Shown: in pieces, positions 45,525 to 53,967 of the stretch | Layout of the letters: each line of letters opens with the position of its first letter | Numbering within the stretch: the first letter of the stretch is position 1 | Source of the DNA: Streptomyces triticisoli | Lineage (GTDB): Bacteria; Actinomycetota; Actinomycetes; Streptomycetales; Streptomycetaceae | Direction of reading: 5' to 3' | DNA: 64,000 nt | NCBI RefSeq assembly: GCF_003270085.1 | Contig: NZ_QFDQ01000068.1 | Location: 20,003 to 84,002, forward strand | Position numbers and translations under genes: made by a program | The notes under the pieces: generated by a model | Told to the model about the DNA's origin: nothing | What the model saw: only the letters and a program-made list of their open reading frames with translations | Databases searched by the model: none

Positions 45525-45857
45525 TCAGTTTTTCTGTGGTACGGCCATCTCACCGAGGCGTGACCAGTCGTCCTGGGGGACGGTCACGTTCACGATGCGG
45601 GGCGTCTCCGCGAGGTGACGCGGCAGTGCCTCGCAGGCCGTCCGGAAGTGGTCGGAGCCGACGTGCGCCGCGCCGGCCTCGTCGTCGCGGAACGCCTCGG
45701 TCAGGACGTACTCCGTCGGGTCGTCGACGCTGCGAGACCACTCGAACCACAGGCAGCCCGGTTCGGCGCGGGTCGCCCGGGTGAACTCCGCGGTGATCTC
45801 GGGCCAGGCGTCCGCGTGTTCGGGCAGGACGCGGAACTTCGCGGTGATGAAGATCAT
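45525..45857 (-). CDS. ABM-family quinol-type monooxygenase
   Basis: 110 residues: FITAKFRVLPEHADAWPEIT, EPGCLWFEWSRSVDDPTEYV, FRDDEAGAAHVGSDHFR. This is the dimeric ferredoxin-like YgiN/ABM fold, cofactor-free oxygenases or stress proteins. GAGGAA lies 5 nt before ATG 45857. Located 59 bp after the alcohol dehydrogenase gene in the same direction, so probably last in its operon. Confidence 0.88.
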   Translation of the reverse strand: MIFITAKFRVLPEHADAWPEITAEFTRATRAEPGCLWFEWSRSVDDPTEYVLTEAFRDDEAGAAHVGSDHFRTACEALPRHLAETPRIVNVTVPQDDWSRLGEMAVPQKN

Positions 45858-45916
45858 CGATGTTCCTCACAGACGGTGCGTGTGCCCGGTGGCCCGGGCC
45901 CTTGCAGGATTCCCGC

Positions 45917-46942
45917 TCAGGGGACGAGGATCGCGCGTCCGCGGACCCGGCCCGCGTACAGGTCGGTCAGGGCGTCCTGGAAGCGGTCGAGCGGGTAGGG
46001 GGTGGTGTGCAGGCGGACCCGCCCCTGGGCGGCGAGCACCATCAGCTCGCACAGGTCGTTGTGGGAGCCGACGAGGTTGCCGATGAAGTTGATCTCGTTG
46101 GAGATGATGTCGATGGTCGGTACGTCGATGTTCTCGCCGTATCCGACCACGTGGTAGTCGCCCGCGCGGCGCAGCATGCGCACCCCGTCCCGGGTGGCGC
46201 CGCCCTCGCCGACGAAGTCGATCACCACCTCCGCTCCCCGGCCGCCGGTCAGGTCCAGCACCTGCTCGACCTGTCCCCCGTCGGCGACGACGCCGTGGTC
46301 GGCGCCGAGGGAGCCGGCCAGCTTCACGGCGTCGGGGTTGCGGTCGACGACCACGATCTCGGCGGCCGTCAGGGCTTTGAGCACCTGCACGCCGATGTGC
46401 CCGAGCCCGCCGGCGCCGATGACCGCGCAGCGGTCGCCGGGCCGCAGCTTCCGGGCCGCCTTGGCCACGGCGTGGTACGCCGTGAGGCCGGCGTCGGCCA
46501 GGGCCGCGACGTCGGCCGGCTCCAGGCGGTCGTCGATGCGGACCACGCTGCGGGCGGAGGTCTTCAGGTACTCGGCGTAGCCGCCGGCCGTGTCGATGCC
46601 GGGGAAGAGGCTCTGTGCGCAGTGGACGTCGTCACCGGACCGGCACGCCCGGCACAGCCCGCAGGTGATCAGCGGGTGGACGATGACCTTGTCGCCCTCG
46701 GCGACGTTGGTGACGGCGCCGCCGACCGCGTGCACCCAGCCGGCGTTCTCGTGCCCGATCGTGTAGGGCAGTGTCACCCCGGACTTCTCCGCCCACTGCC
46801 CTTCCAGGATGTGCAGGTCGGTCCGGCACACGCCGGCGCCGCCGATCCTGACGACCACGTCGTATGGGCCGGTGACCGAGGGTTCCGGCACGTCGGTCAT
46901 CTCGGGGTTGCGGCCGTAGCCGACGACCTGGACTGCTTTCAC
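45917..46942 (-). CDS. Zinc-dependent alcohol dehydrogenase (MDR)
   Basis: 341 residues, GTG start overlapping the stop of the preceding gene (GTGA). Catalytic zinc ligands are in GVCRTDLH and TIGHENAG; the structural zinc loop is ITCGLCRACRSGDDVHC with four Cys. The Rossmann motif GAGGLGHIGVQ and Asp in VVVDRNPD favour NAD. Its place after an amidohydrolase and a DUF59 gene matches the alcohol dehydrogenase of actinobacterial propane monooxygenase clusters, which oxidises 2-propanol or 1-propanol. The substrate is inferred only. Confidence 0.92.
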   Translation of the reverse strand: MKAVQVVGYGRNPEMTDVPEPSVTGPYDVVVRIGGAGVCRTDLHILEGQWAEKSGVTLPYTIGHENAGWVHAVGGAVTNVAEGDKVIVHPLITCGLCRACRSGDDVHCAQSLFPGIDTAGGYAEYLKTSARSVVRIDDRLEPADVAALADAGLTAYHAVAKAARKLRPGDRCAVIGAGGLGHIGVQVLKALTAAEIVVVDRNPDAVKLAGSLGADHGVVADGGQVEQVLDLTGGRGAEVVIDFVGEGGATRDGVRMLRRAGDYHVVGYGENIDVPTIDIISNEINFIGNLVGSHNDLCELMVLAAQGRVRLHTTPYPLDRFQDALTDLYAGRVRGRAILVP

Positions 46943-47694
46943 GAGGCCTTCTCCCTGGGAGGCGTGGCGGGCCGCGGATCCGTGGCCCGGGGGGACTGGT
47001 CGGCCGCGGACTCCGGGTAGCGGGTCCGCAGCAGACCGCGGCAGAAGTGGGCGTTGCCGTCGATCGAGATGCGGATCGCGCGGGCGAACCGCAGGCGCAG
47101 CGGAATCTCGTCCGGCGGGAAGGGGCGTCCGTCATCGTCGACGAGGACGGGCTCCGAGGGTGCCGTGCCGAGACCGAGCGCCTCACGCCGGCGCAGCAGC
47201 GCGCGGGTCGCGGCGGTGTCGGGCAGGTCGCCGAGCACCACGTCGTGTAGTTTCACCTCGGTGAGCGTGGGGTCCTGCCGCAGCAGCGCGGTGAGGGCCC
47301 GCTCCATCGCCGCGGCGTGGGCCTTGAGCCGGAAGACGAGCCGCAGTTCCTCCAGGCTTTCCTCGGCCTCGGCGCCGAACGTACCCCGGTACCCGGCGTC
47401 GGCGGCCAGGCCGCGGTTGATCAGGTCGGAGTCGTGGTGGTCGTCGAGCAGGACCGTGACCGGGCCGGCGTCCGGCAGGGCGGCCAGGACGTCCTTGGCG
47501 TCACAGGCCATGAGGTAGGCGAAGTTCGGGGAGCAGAAGGAGGTGGGCAGCCGCAGGTGCACCGTCAGCCCGTGGTCGGGGCCGGCCTCGACGGAGCGGA
47601 CGAAGCCGAGGTCGGTGATGGGTTCGTCCAGCTCGGGGTCGAGGACCGCGTCCAGCGCCTCCCTGGCCCGCTGCTCAAGTGTTCCGGTGGGCAT
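46939..47694 (-). CDS. DUF59 (MIP18/PaaD-like) protein
   Basis: 251 residues. The N-terminal 90 residues are a DUF59 module: LDAVLDPELDEPITDLGFVR then LRLPTSFCSPNFAYLMACDA, with Cys residues in the usual area. The rest is a helical extension (AEESLEELRLVFRLKAHAAA). The family helps assemble or repair iron-sulfur or diiron centres, which fits a diiron monooxygenase cluster. GGAGG lies upstream of ATG 47694. It is one base after the amidohydrolase stop and overlaps the dehydrogenase start. Confidence 0.85.
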   Translation of the reverse strand: MPTGTLEQRAREALDAVLDPELDEPITDLGFVRSVEAGPDHGLTVHLRLPTSFCSPNFAYLMACDAKDVLAALPDAGPVTVLLDDHHDSDLINRGLAADAGYRGTFGAEAEESLEELRLVFRLKAHAAAMERALTALLRQDPTLTEVKLHDVVLGDLPDTAATRALLRRREALGLGTAPSEPVLVDDDGRPFPPDEIPLRLRFARAIRISIDGNAHFCRGLLRTRYPESAADQSPRATDPRPATPPREKAS

Positions 47695-47695
47695 G

Positions 47696-48763
47696 TCACG
47701 CCTCCGTGGGCTGCGCCGCGACGGAGGCGGCCCCGGCCGGGCCAGCGGCCTCGCTCGCGGCCGGGCCCGGGGTGGTGGCCGCGACCTCGGCCCCGGCGGG
47801 CACCGGGATGTCGTACATGGCCGCCGCGTTCAGGCCGAGGATCTTCTTCTTCTGCTCGACGGTGATCGGCGGGTACTCGTCCTGCATGTCCTCGGGGATC
47901 TGGAAGTCGACGAACCGCTCGATCAGCCATCGGGGCGTCCACAGCGCGTAGTCGCTGGAGAACTGGATGCGGTTCTCGTCCAGCCAGTACAGCAACTCTC
48001 CGATGATCTGCGCGAAGTAGCGGGGGCGGGTGTGGATGAACGGGATGGCGACCGCGAGCCCGGCGTGCACGTTGGGCTCCTGGGTGGCGATCCAGCAGAA
48101 GTCCTCCAGCCGGGGCAGCCCGCAGTGCTCGACGACGAAGTTCAGCTCGGGGAAGTCCGTCGCGGCCTTGTCGACGTCCGCGACGTCGAAGGCGTCACGG
48201 TCCAGCGGCCGGATCGTCGGCCCCTTGTGGACGTGGATGTTCTTGATGCCCAGTTCCTGGGCCATCTCCAGGTAGCGGTAGGACCACGGGTCGTCCAGCT
48301 TGTAGCCGCGCGAGTCGCCGTGCCACTCCGCGGTGTAGAGCTTGGCTCCCTTGAGCTGGAACCGGTCGGCGTCCCGCCGGAGCTGGTCGAGGCCCCGCTC
48401 CTCGTACCGGGGGTCCCAGCAGTGGTTGTAGGTCAGCTTGTCGGGGTGCTGCCGGGCCAGCGCGAAGGCCTCCTCGGTCTGCCCGAAGCCGTTGCGGTAG
48501 AAAGCGCTGAGCAGGGCGGGCTGGAAGATCGCGTGGTCTACGTACCCGTCGACGAAGAGGTCCTTCATCAGCCGCTGCCCGCCGTAGTAGAGGTACTCCT
48601 CGTACGGCCACACCTCCGACTCGGGGCTGAGGTTGCGGTGGTAGTCGTAGAAGCAGTCGATGAACTGCTTGCCGTGGATGTTGAGCTGGTTGTCGGGGCG
48701 TGCGTCCCACAGCGCGATGTGCGCGTCCACGATGAAGTAATTCTCGCCGTCCTTGCTGTACAC
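47696..48763 (-). CDS. Amidohydrolase-superfamily protein of propane-cluster type
   Basis: 355 residues from GTG 48763, with GGAGG 5 nt upstream. MYSKDGENYFIVDAHIALWD then NIHGKQFIDCFYDYHRNLSP and YEEYLYYGGQRLMKDLFVDG is the amidohydrolase-2 protein found beside prmABCD/mimABCD diiron monooxygenases. The usual HxH reads AHIA, so one metal ligand is replaced; later ligand candidates are HVHKGP, VEHCG and SSDYALW. The last 40 residues are Ala/Pro-rich. Reading can start further up (48868), but that falls in an IS end. The monooxygenase genes that should precede it are absent. Confidence 0.88.
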   Translation of the reverse strand: MYSKDGENYFIVDAHIALWDARPDNQLNIHGKQFIDCFYDYHRNLSPESEVWPYEEYLYYGGQRLMKDLFVDGYVDHAIFQPALLSAFYRNGFGQTEEAFALARQHPDKLTYNHCWDPRYEERGLDQLRRDADRFQLKGAKLYTAEWHGDSRGYKLDDPWSYRYLEMAQELGIKNIHVHKGPTIRPLDRDAFDVADVDKAATDFPELNFVVEHCGLPRLEDFCWIATQEPNVHAGLAVAIPFIHTRPRYFAQIIGELLYWLDENRIQFSSDYALWTPRWLIERFVDFQIPEDMQDEYPPITVEQKKKILGLNAAAMYDIPVPAGAEVAATTPGPAASEAAGPAGAASVAAQPTEA

Positions 48764-48871
48764 GTCGGCCTCCGTCCCTGTGAATGCCTCGTGCCACAAA
48801 GTCGACGTTAGGCACGGAGCAGGGAGCCTGCGAGTCGTCGGCTGTCTCACTTTGAGAGGGCGGTTCATGAG

Positions 48872-49335
48872 TTGATATCCCTTTTAGGGTGGGGCTGGGG
48901 CAGGGCTGCTGGTCGCGGGCCTTGACCGGCTGCTGTCGCCGGGCGAAGTTGCCGGTGTCGATCTCGGTGAGCATGCCGAGTCTGACCAGGCGTTTCAGCC
49001 TGGCGCGGGGGCCCTCGATGTTCTTCGGCAGCAGTTCGTGGTCGAGGGCTTCGCGGACGTCGCGGGCCCGAAAGGGGGCCGGTGGCCTGGTGGAAGGCGG
49101 CGAGGATGCGGGGGTGGTCCGGGTGGTCCGGCAGATCCGGTGAGGCCGGCCGGGCGGGGAGCCGGTCGGCGAGGGCGGTGACGGTCTTCCGGGTGATCAC
49201 CAGGTGCTCGAGGTGGGTCTCGGCCTCCCGCAGCCGCCCCTGCACTTCGGTGATCTGTGTGCGCAGGTCGTCGGCCAGGGTCCGGGCGGCGTCCTTCTGG
49301 ACGTCGAGTGCCTCGCGCAGGGGCTGGATGGTCAC
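48872..49335 (-). pseudogene. IS passenger: coiled-coil plus winged-helix protein, frameshifted
   Basis: GTG 49335 begins TIQPLREALDVQKDAARTLA then TEVQGRLREAETHLEHLVIT and RKTVTALADRLPARP, a long amphipathic helix. After ILAAFHQATGPL an extra T at about 49067-49072 shifts the frame. The continuation is ARDVREALDHELLPKNIEGP then RARLKRLVRLGMLTEIDTG, a winged helix. It resembles Streptomyces proteins of unknown function found next to transposases. The gene begins 40 bp after the transposase stop. A second decayed copy sits at 32340-32515. Confidence 0.65.
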
Positions 49336-49369
49336 GCAGGCACCGCCTGCGCCTCGCGCCGGGTGGCAG

Positions 49370-50180
49370 TGTGCGTACCGGTGGGCCGGCGGGCCCTGAC
49401 GTGGGTCATCGCCCAGTGGGCACGGGAGGCGGAGGAGGCCGGGGTGGTGCTCGTAGGCGCGGACCAGGCGCCGGTGCGGTATCAGGATCCCGGAGGTCTG
49501 CTCGACCCTCCACCGCTTCGGCTGCGGCACGAAGCCGGTGTCCTGCGGGTTGCGCTCGACGGTCTCGACGCCGATGTCCAGGCCGACGCCGTGCAGGGCG
49601 ACCTGGTTCTGGAGGTCCCGGCCGACCAGGGCCTTCCCGGCGGTGTTGCCGGTGTGCGCGGCGGCACCGTCCAGCAGGGCGATGCCCGCGGCGTCGTCGT
49701 AGATGTCCGCGGCCGGCACGGTGACGGCGATGACCAGCCCGCGCACGTCCACGGCCGGCCCCCGCGTGCGGCCGGGCACCTTCTTCGCCGGGTCGAGGCC
49801 GGTCGTGGCGGCGGGGACCCCGGCAGCCACGTGGGCACTCTGGGTGGCCAGCACCGCCCGGGCCGGGTCCTGTCATCGGCGGGCCTTCTCGCGGACCTGG
49901 CAGCGCGGGAGTTCGTGGATGACCTGGTCGGTTCCGTCGTCGTGCCGGGCGGCGAAGTAGGAGGACGTCGCGCTCTTCGGCGGCAGGTCGTGCGGGAGGC
50001 AGGCCCATTGGCAGCCGGTCCGGCCCTGGTGGAGGATCGCGTTGACGATCTCCCGCATCGCATAAGCGCCCTGGTGGCCGCTCACCGAGCGGTGCCGGTC
50101 CTTCCACGCGGTGATCACCGGCTCGATCAACGACCGCTGCTCGTCCGGAAAGTCACTCGGGTACGGCCTGCGTCCATTGA
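49370..50180 (-). pseudogene. IS5-family transposase, degenerate
   Basis: Minus-strand reading gives PYPSDFPDEQRSLIEPVITA, MREIVNAILHQGRTGCQWAC, DGTDQVIHELPRCQVREKAR and a stop near 49873. In a shifted frame follow AAGVPAATTGLDPAKKVPGR, RGPAVDVRGLVIAVTVPAAD, ETVERNPQDTGFVPQPKRWR and VEQTSGILIPHRRLVRAYEH. First Asp of the DDE triad is at the frameshift (family: VVLDTQS, here AVLATQS). Inactive. Confidence 0.82.
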
Positions 50181-50284
50181 CCTCATCACATCAACAGATC
50201 GGCGGCCTCGGACTGGCGGATTCCGCCCACACCCACACCCTCAGGCGACGACAGAACTGCTCAAACGCTCACGAACCGCCCTCT

Positions 50285-51625
50285 GGGACTGCCGACTTTC
50301 GCCGTCCCGATACCTGATCGTGCAGCAGCCACCGAGCCGCTGTGGGTGCATACCTCAACACCGCAACGCGCTGCTGATCTCCTTGCCGCCCATGGCCTGG
50401 CTGTCCTCTGGGGCAAGCCCGGGACCGGACGTCGCATCTCCGCTGTCCGCGCCTTGCAAACCCACCTCGCACCCCTCGCGGAACCCCCCCTCCCTCTTCG
50501 ATCTCGCTGCGGGCTGGGAGGATGACGAGACACCCGGGCAAGACGTCCTGCCACAGCCTGGACCTGGCTGCGGCTACTTGAACGATGCAGCTTCCCGCCC
50601 TCTCTCCCCATTGGCCTCCCCTGCCCTCACTGCTTGGGCAGAACAGCTCCACGCAGTGGGCAGCTGTCTGGTCGTCGCAGGGAATCAGCGCGACTGGCAA
50701 GGAGACAGCCGCTTCGGGATCGAAGCCGTACGGCCGGATGCCGTCCAGGTCGCCCGCAACCACCTGGCCGAGTGCCTTACCGACCCGACCCGAACACACT
50801 GGCTCCAGCCGAGCCCCGCCCAAGGGACTCCTTGCGGCGGATTCCTGTGCGGTCCCGCCGCCCTTGATCCCACCGCCGGCGCCTTGTCCGGCCTCATCAC
50901 CCGAGGTGTGAGCCCCGCTGATGCCGTCGCGATCACTGAACGCCTGCGCACCATCCGGCCAGAACGTCTCGTCAGGGCCGTGCAACAGCGCGACGACAGG
51001 TACCAGTCCGATGCGCGGGAACAAGGCCTCAAGGAAATCAGAAGGATCCGCGATGAGGTCCTGCTGTGGACGAACTTCCCAGAGAAGGCGCTCACCGAAA
51101 CAGGTACCCGCGGCCAGGACCGGGTCATGCTCCTGTCCGCTGCCTGCCTTGAGGGTGCGCCCCTCGAAGTGTGCATCAGAGCTGTAGCGGCCTTCGGCCC
51201 CGACGGCGAACCCGTGGCGCGGCGCTTCCGCGAGGGCCGCAGCCCCCGCCGTCGCCTACGCGACATCGGCGTGGATGTCACCGCGGAAGACAAGGCTGCC
51301 TTCGACAGTCGGCCCGGCCCTGCCAACGCCGCCATCCGCATGCACTGGCACCACTGAGCGGATCAACGTGAAGAAGCCAGCGCCTGGCTCGAACGCACTA
51401 CCGCAGCCGACCAGGTCGCTGTCCCATGGGCCGAACAGATCGGCGAACGCCTCTTGGAGCTGTCCCGCTCAGCGGTCGCCCCCTTCTTCACCCTCCTTGG
51501 TAGCCGTGTGGCAGAGGGCGCAGGCGATTCCGTCTCTGGCGATCTCCATGGCGGGAGGGTGCACACAGCGGCGGCTTACCGTCTCGGGCTGGCGGGGCGG
51601 CCCGCCTGGCGGGCGCCACGGTGAA
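50285..51625 (+). pseudogene. P-loop NTPase-like protein, 5'-truncated, frameshift and nonsense
   Basis: Begins at the IS boundary. One frame gives EPLWVHTSTPQRAADLLAAH then GLAVLWGKPGTGRRISAVRA, a Walker-A-like GKPGTGRR without the usual GK(T/S). A slip in a 7-C run (about 50484-50490) leads to SLFDLAAGWEDDETPGQ and then a long open frame with LHAVGSCLVVAGNQRDWQGD and QDRVMLLSAACLEGAPLEVC. TGA at 51355 interrupts; the same frame continues REEASAWLERTTAADQVAVP. The layout recalls large Streptomyces STAND-like NTPases, but this is inferred from short motifs. Confidence 0.5.
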
Positions 51626-51708
51626 GATCTGGTGATGGCCTCCCGCTCGGCGGGAAGCACCCCGGATCACGCTTTTTCGCAAGTCACGGGCGAGGTTCCA
51701 TGGCCGGA

Positions 51709-52020
51709 TGCTCAGCGAAAAGAAGATCGGCCCGAGAGGATGGCCGTACTACCGCCACGGCGTGATGGGCGGCGACGGCCAGCGCCCTGCGGGCACGCCG
51801 CTGCGCGCCGCCCAGGACGAAGCCGGTGTTCCGCCCGGGGTCTGGACGGGCCGGGGCTTGGCCGCGGTCGGCCTGGCGGCCGGGGACGTGGTGACCGAGC
51901 GGCAGGCCGAGTTGCTCCTGGGGGAGGGCCGGCACCCGGACGCCGACCGGATCGAGCGCGGGCGTCTGGACGAGGGCAAGAGCCCGCCCCAGCACGAACC
52001 CGCGCCAACTCGCAGATCAT
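51709..52020 (+). pseudogene. MobF-type relaxase (TrwC/TraA-like), N-terminal fragment
   Basis: MLSEKKIGPRGWPYYRHGVM then AQDEAGVPPGVWTGRGLAAV and TERQAELLLGEGRHPDADRI match the start of actinobacterial MobF relaxases (Y-Y-..GEPPG.W.G.G). The catalytic His triad region is not reached; the match ends by 52020. It marks a former conjugative plasmid or integrative element. Confidence 0.6.
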
Positions 52021-52034
52021 TTACGGGACAGCCT

Positions 52035-52691
52035 TCAATCATTCAGGGTCAACCGGGTCACATCGGGCATCTCCCAGATCGCCTCCTTGTCATCGGCCCT
52101 GGCCAGGCCGCTCTCCACAAGCAGCCGAAACCATCTGTCCCGGTACCGGCCGCGTCGGTCACGGTCCGTGACAATGCCCGGTCCGATCATGGCTGCGACA
52201 AGCTGGGGATAGGCTGGCCCGAGGACGAAGCGGTCGAAGAACGTGACGATGTCGTTCGCGAACACCAGGACGTCGATCGTTTCGTCCGGGTGCCTGTACA
52301 GGTGGATGTAGTCGTCGCTGTCGCAGTAGTAGACGTCCCCATCGTCCAGGTCCAGCCATATGCCGGAGCCGCACTCGATGTCCTCCGGGGCGCGGTGGCG
52401 CTCGCAGCCGATGGTCAGGGGACTGTCCAGCGGGCAGTCCGGAACGGTCGCCCGGACCGCCCACGCGGCCGGGCTCTGGATCTCGTCGGGCTGAAAGAAG
52501 CGGAAGTGGTTGGCGCCCAGCCGGGAGAAGAGGCCGAACACCTCGGTGACCCCCTGCGGCAGCTCCAAAACGGGCTCCGGGTTCCTCGTCTCCTCGATGA
52601 CCACCCCGAAGCCGTGCTCGGCCTCCACCTGCCTGATCAGCCCGAGCTTGGAGCGGATCCGCTCCAGCCCTTCCCGGCGCCCCTCGTCCAT
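52035..52691 (-). CDS. Possible SUKH/SMI1-like protein
   Basis: 218 residues from ATG 52691, with GGGGGAGG 5 nt upstream. FGLFSRLGANHFRFFQPDEI, then CGSGIWLDLDDGDVYYCDSD and FANDIVTFFDRFVLGP have the spacing of SUKH-type folds (aromatic helix, DLxxGxV strand, late helix), often immunity proteins or antitoxins. The gene looks intact and well translated. Assignment to SUKH is by pattern only; otherwise a hypothetical protein. Confidence 0.65.
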   Translation of the reverse strand: MDEGRREGLERIRSKLGLIRQVEAEHGFGVVIEETRNPEPVLELPQGVTEVFGLFSRLGANHFRFFQPDEIQSPAAWAVRATVPDCPLDSPLTIGCERHRAPEDIECGSGIWLDLDDGDVYYCDSDDYIHLYRHPDETIDVLVFANDIVTFFDRFVLGPAYPQLVAAMIGPGIVTDRDRRGRYRDRWFRLLVESGLARADDKEAIWEMPDVTRLTLND

Positions 52692-52754
52692 CGGACCTCC
52701 CCCTGCTCTCGTCATCTCGGCGTGAGGAACAGGGCGGAGCGGGGAGCATACCGA

Positions 52755-53079
52755 GCCGGGCAGCCGTCCTGCCCGGCATCCACGCAGTGCTCCCCGCCCT
52801 GGAGACCGTGCCCGCCGAGCCGGATGTGTGCGCCGCCGACCGTATCGTGCTCACCGGTGACATCACGGCCGGCCCGCAACCGGCCCAGGCCCCCGATCTG
52901 CTGACCGATCCCGGTGACCGCGTCACCTGGATCCGCGGCAACGCCGACCGCGAACTCCTCGAACAACGCCGGGGCCCACGCGACACCGCCATTTCCGACC
53001 CCATCGCCCCCGGGCCGCCGGGCAACCGCGTGGGGATCACCTCGACCTGCCCGCCCGCCTGCCGGAGAAGCAGCGCCTG
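52755..53079 (+). pseudogene. Metallophosphoesterase, fragment
   Basis: AVLPALETVPAEPDVCAADR-like sequence (seen as MLPALETVPAEPDVCAADRI), then VLTGDITAGPQPAQAPDLL and VTWIRGNADRELLEQRRGPR. GD and GNADRE are metal-site motifs II and III of calcineurin-like phosphoesterases; motif I (DIHG) is damaged upstream and the C-terminal half is missing. It joins helicase sequence at about 53080. Confidence 0.6.
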
Positions 53080-53860
53080 CGCATGCGCGGCCCTGGAACG
53101 TCATCGCGGCCGCCCGCCCTGGGCGCGCCCGCCGTGGGCAAGAGCGCGCCCGCCCCGGCCGACGCCGCCACCGGTCGCCGCACGCTCGTGCACTCCATGG
53201 AGGCGGGCGGGCCCGAGGTCCTCAACCGGGTGCCGGCCGCCCGCGCCCGCGGCGCACTGCACCACCTCATGGACGGCGGGCCCGCCGTCGAGGACGGCGA
53301 CCGGACCCGCATGATCCGCGTCCTGCCCGAGCTGTCCGCGCTGCCGCCGTGGCTGGACCGCGCCGCCCACCTCGCCCCCGGCCGGGTGCGCCACTGCATC
53401 AAGGCCCTGACCCGGCAGGCCGGACACCCGCCGCGGGTGATCACCGACCACCTGCAGTTCATGGGCGCCGACCAGCGCCACGGCCGCCAGTCGCCCTGCG
53501 GGCGGGTCTGCGGGATCAGCCGCGAACCGAAGGCGACCGCCGAAGAGACCGGCGCGGCCAGCATCTGCTGCGACCAGCTCCAACCGGGGCAGCGAGCATC
53601 GCGAGGGCAAGCGGCCGGCGGTGTCGGATCTGCGGGACGTCGGGCAGATCGAGCAGGACGCCGGCGCGATCACCCTGCTGCACCGCAAGGACGCCTACGA
53701 GCCCGCCGGCGCACGCGCCGGCGGGCTCGACTTGGTGGTCACCGGCAAGAACCGCAACGGCGCGGCCCGCACGGGCACCGCCGCGCACCAGCGGCACGTC
53801 GCCCGCATCCGGGACATGGCCCGGCAGGACGACCAGATCCCCGCTGCGACGCCTGAACGC
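53080..53860 (+). pseudogene. DnaB-like replicative helicase domain, degenerate
   Basis: GAPAVGKSA (Walker A), GRRTLVHSMEAGGPEVLNRV, PRVITDHLQFMGADQRHGRQ (Walker B equivalent; family VIVDYLQLM), then in another frame RPAVSDLRDVGQIEQDAGAI and TLLHRKDAYEPAGARAGGLD, LVVTGKNRNGAARTG. Together these are the RecA-like C-terminal half of DnaB, with one frameshift near 53600 and no N-terminal domain. Followed 107 bp later by the Tpg-like gene. Confidence 0.75.
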
Positions 53861-53967
53861 TCTCCAGGAAGCCGATCACCGACCCGGCGGCAAAATCCCA
53901 CCGAGGGGGGTGATCGGCCCTCACAGCCCCGTACACAGATCCACCCGACCCGAGGAACCGGAAGACC

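Larger units (their letters stand above)
48855..50284 (-). mobile_element. IS5-type element with passenger gene, decayed
   Basis: Bounded by AGAGGGCGGTTCATGAG (48855-48871) and CTCACGAACCGCCCTCT (50268-50284), 17-bp inverted repeats with one mismatch, 1430 bp apart. Inside on the minus strand are a transposase and then a second gene. No matching target duplication is visible outside (TTTG versus GGGA). The flanks belong to unrelated gene groups, so deletion or rearrangement happened at this element. Confidence 0.75.

Noticed and set aside
45860..47020. 386-codon plus-strand frame
   Set aside because: Antisense of the alcohol dehydrogenase; no start signal and no motif.
49204..51357. 717-codon plus-strand frame as one protein
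   Set aside because: The first 1.1 kb is antisense to the IS5-type transposase; only the part after 50285 is kept, as an NTPase pseudogene.
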